Source: Defluviicoccus vanus
GTDB lineage: Bacteria > Pseudomonadota > Alphaproteobacteria > Rhodospirillales > Defluviicoccaceae
NCBI RefSeq assembly: GCF_014672695.1
Contig: NZ_CP053923.1
Span: 3,962,267-3,967,630, forward strand
Direction: 5' to 3'
Length of the DNA: 5,364 nucleotides
A program made the position numbers and the translations under genes. The notes under the pieces were generated by a model that had not been told where the DNA came from, made no database searches, and saw nothing but the letters and a program-made list of their open reading frames with translations. Below are positions 4,988-5,364 of the stretch, in pieces; the first letter of the stretch is position 1; every line of letters starts with the position of its first letter.

Positions 4988-5364
4988 TTATTTCGAATTT
5001 TCAAGAGGCGCCGGCATTGCAAATTTATGCTGCATTACGAGGCGAATCGTCGTCGCCGTAATTCGGCGGGCTGAGGTGGTCCAGCATCTGCCGGTGGCCT
5101 CGAACGAAACAGTCTGCAGGTCGGGAACGGCCGGGATCGACAAGTCGGCGATCTCGCCCATTCGCTGCCACGCCGCGGCCCGCTCGTTGGCCGGGACGTC
5201 GCAGTGAACGGCGAACACCGTCTTGGCGCGAAACTGCGGGTTGCGGCCGAGCATTTCTAACTCACAGCACAGTCCCGGCGTGAACGCCGCATCGAAGACG
5301 ATGACGATGGCGACGGCATCCGCAGAAAGCTCCTCCACCCGGGCCTTCCATTTCTCATCGGGGG
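4988..5364 (-). CDS. C-terminal fragment of an unrecognised alpha/beta-fold protein
   Basis: The frame is open to the right window edge; 124 codons plus a TAA stop are visible and the start lies outside. The GTG at 5338 is internal, since the upstream codons PDEKWKAR continue sensibly into VEELSADAVAIV. The pattern is a helix (DEKWKARVEELSADA), a hydrophobic strand (AVAIVIVFD), a Gly-containing turn into a helix (PGLCCELEMLGR) and another strand (KTVFAVHCDV). An amphipathic stretch (NERAAAWQRMGEIADL) follows. This resembles the second half of Rossmann-like or TIR/SLOG-like domains in which an acidic residue follows an x-P-G-x-x-x-E turn. The assignment is pattern-based and tentative. It lies 68 nt upstream of the secreted-protein ATG on the same strand, with no terminator evident, so co-transcription is possible. 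Confidence 0.6.
   Translation of the reverse strand, partial: PDEKWKARVEELSADAVAIVIVFDAAFTPGLCCELEMLGRNPQFRAKTVFAVHCDVPANERAAAWQRMGEIADLSIPAVPDLQTVSFEATGRCWTTSARRITATTIRLVMQHKFAMPAPLENSK

Noticed and set aside
1..5364. CRISPR array, insertion sequence or integrase
   Set aside because: No regularly spaced repeats, terminal inverted repeats or transposase/integrase motifs were seen.

Overview
This is a GC-rich, gene-dense bacterial chromosome segment. The content suggests a PHA-storing betaproteobacterium, perhaps of the Rhodocyclales / Accumulibacter type. That guess rests on a fused propionate-type CoA-transferase beside a PhaC-like polymerase, plus a TIR-domain protein. It is an inference from gene content, not a taxonomic identification.

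Layout. (1) Positions 1-1170, plus strand: the 3' two-thirds of an acyl-CoA:acetate/3-ketoacid CoA-transferase, cut by the left window edge. (2) Positions 1171-1305: a short convergent gap with a strong GC-rich hairpin, probably a bidirectional terminator. (3) Positions 1306-2766, minus strand: a PhaC-like alpha/beta-hydrolase with the full Cys-Asp-His triad. Its start is ambiguous because the best ribosome-binding site lies in another frame. (4) Positions 2976-3962, minus strand: a TIR protein with one transmembrane helix and a C-terminal beta-rich domain that should lie outside the cytoplasm. (5) Positions 3963-4299: a 337-base gap with a candidate promoter overlapping a DnaA-box sequence, a 7-bp hairpin, a repeated GTCCGA motif and a G-rich tandem repeat. 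(6) Positions 4300-4919, minus strand: a small secreted protein whose reading frame appears broken (or programmed to shift) at an A5 run. (7) Positions 4988-5364, minus strand: the C-terminal 124 residues of an unrecognised alpha/beta (Rossmann/TIR-like?) protein, cut by the right edge.

How the genes may work together. The CoA-transferase and the PhaC-like enzyme fit one theme: CoA activation of short acids, then polymerisation of hydroxyacyl-CoA or related chemistry. They are convergent and not an operon. The four minus-strand genes run the same way but are separated by gaps of 68 to 337 bases, so co-transcription is not evident. The TIR protein and the right-edge fragment look like accessory, possibly defence or stress-signalling, genes next to a storage-metabolism locus. 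The most unusual item is the TIR / transmembrane / beta-barrel-like architecture. The frameshifted secreted gene comes next. No CRISPR array, tRNA, rRNA or insertion sequence was seen.
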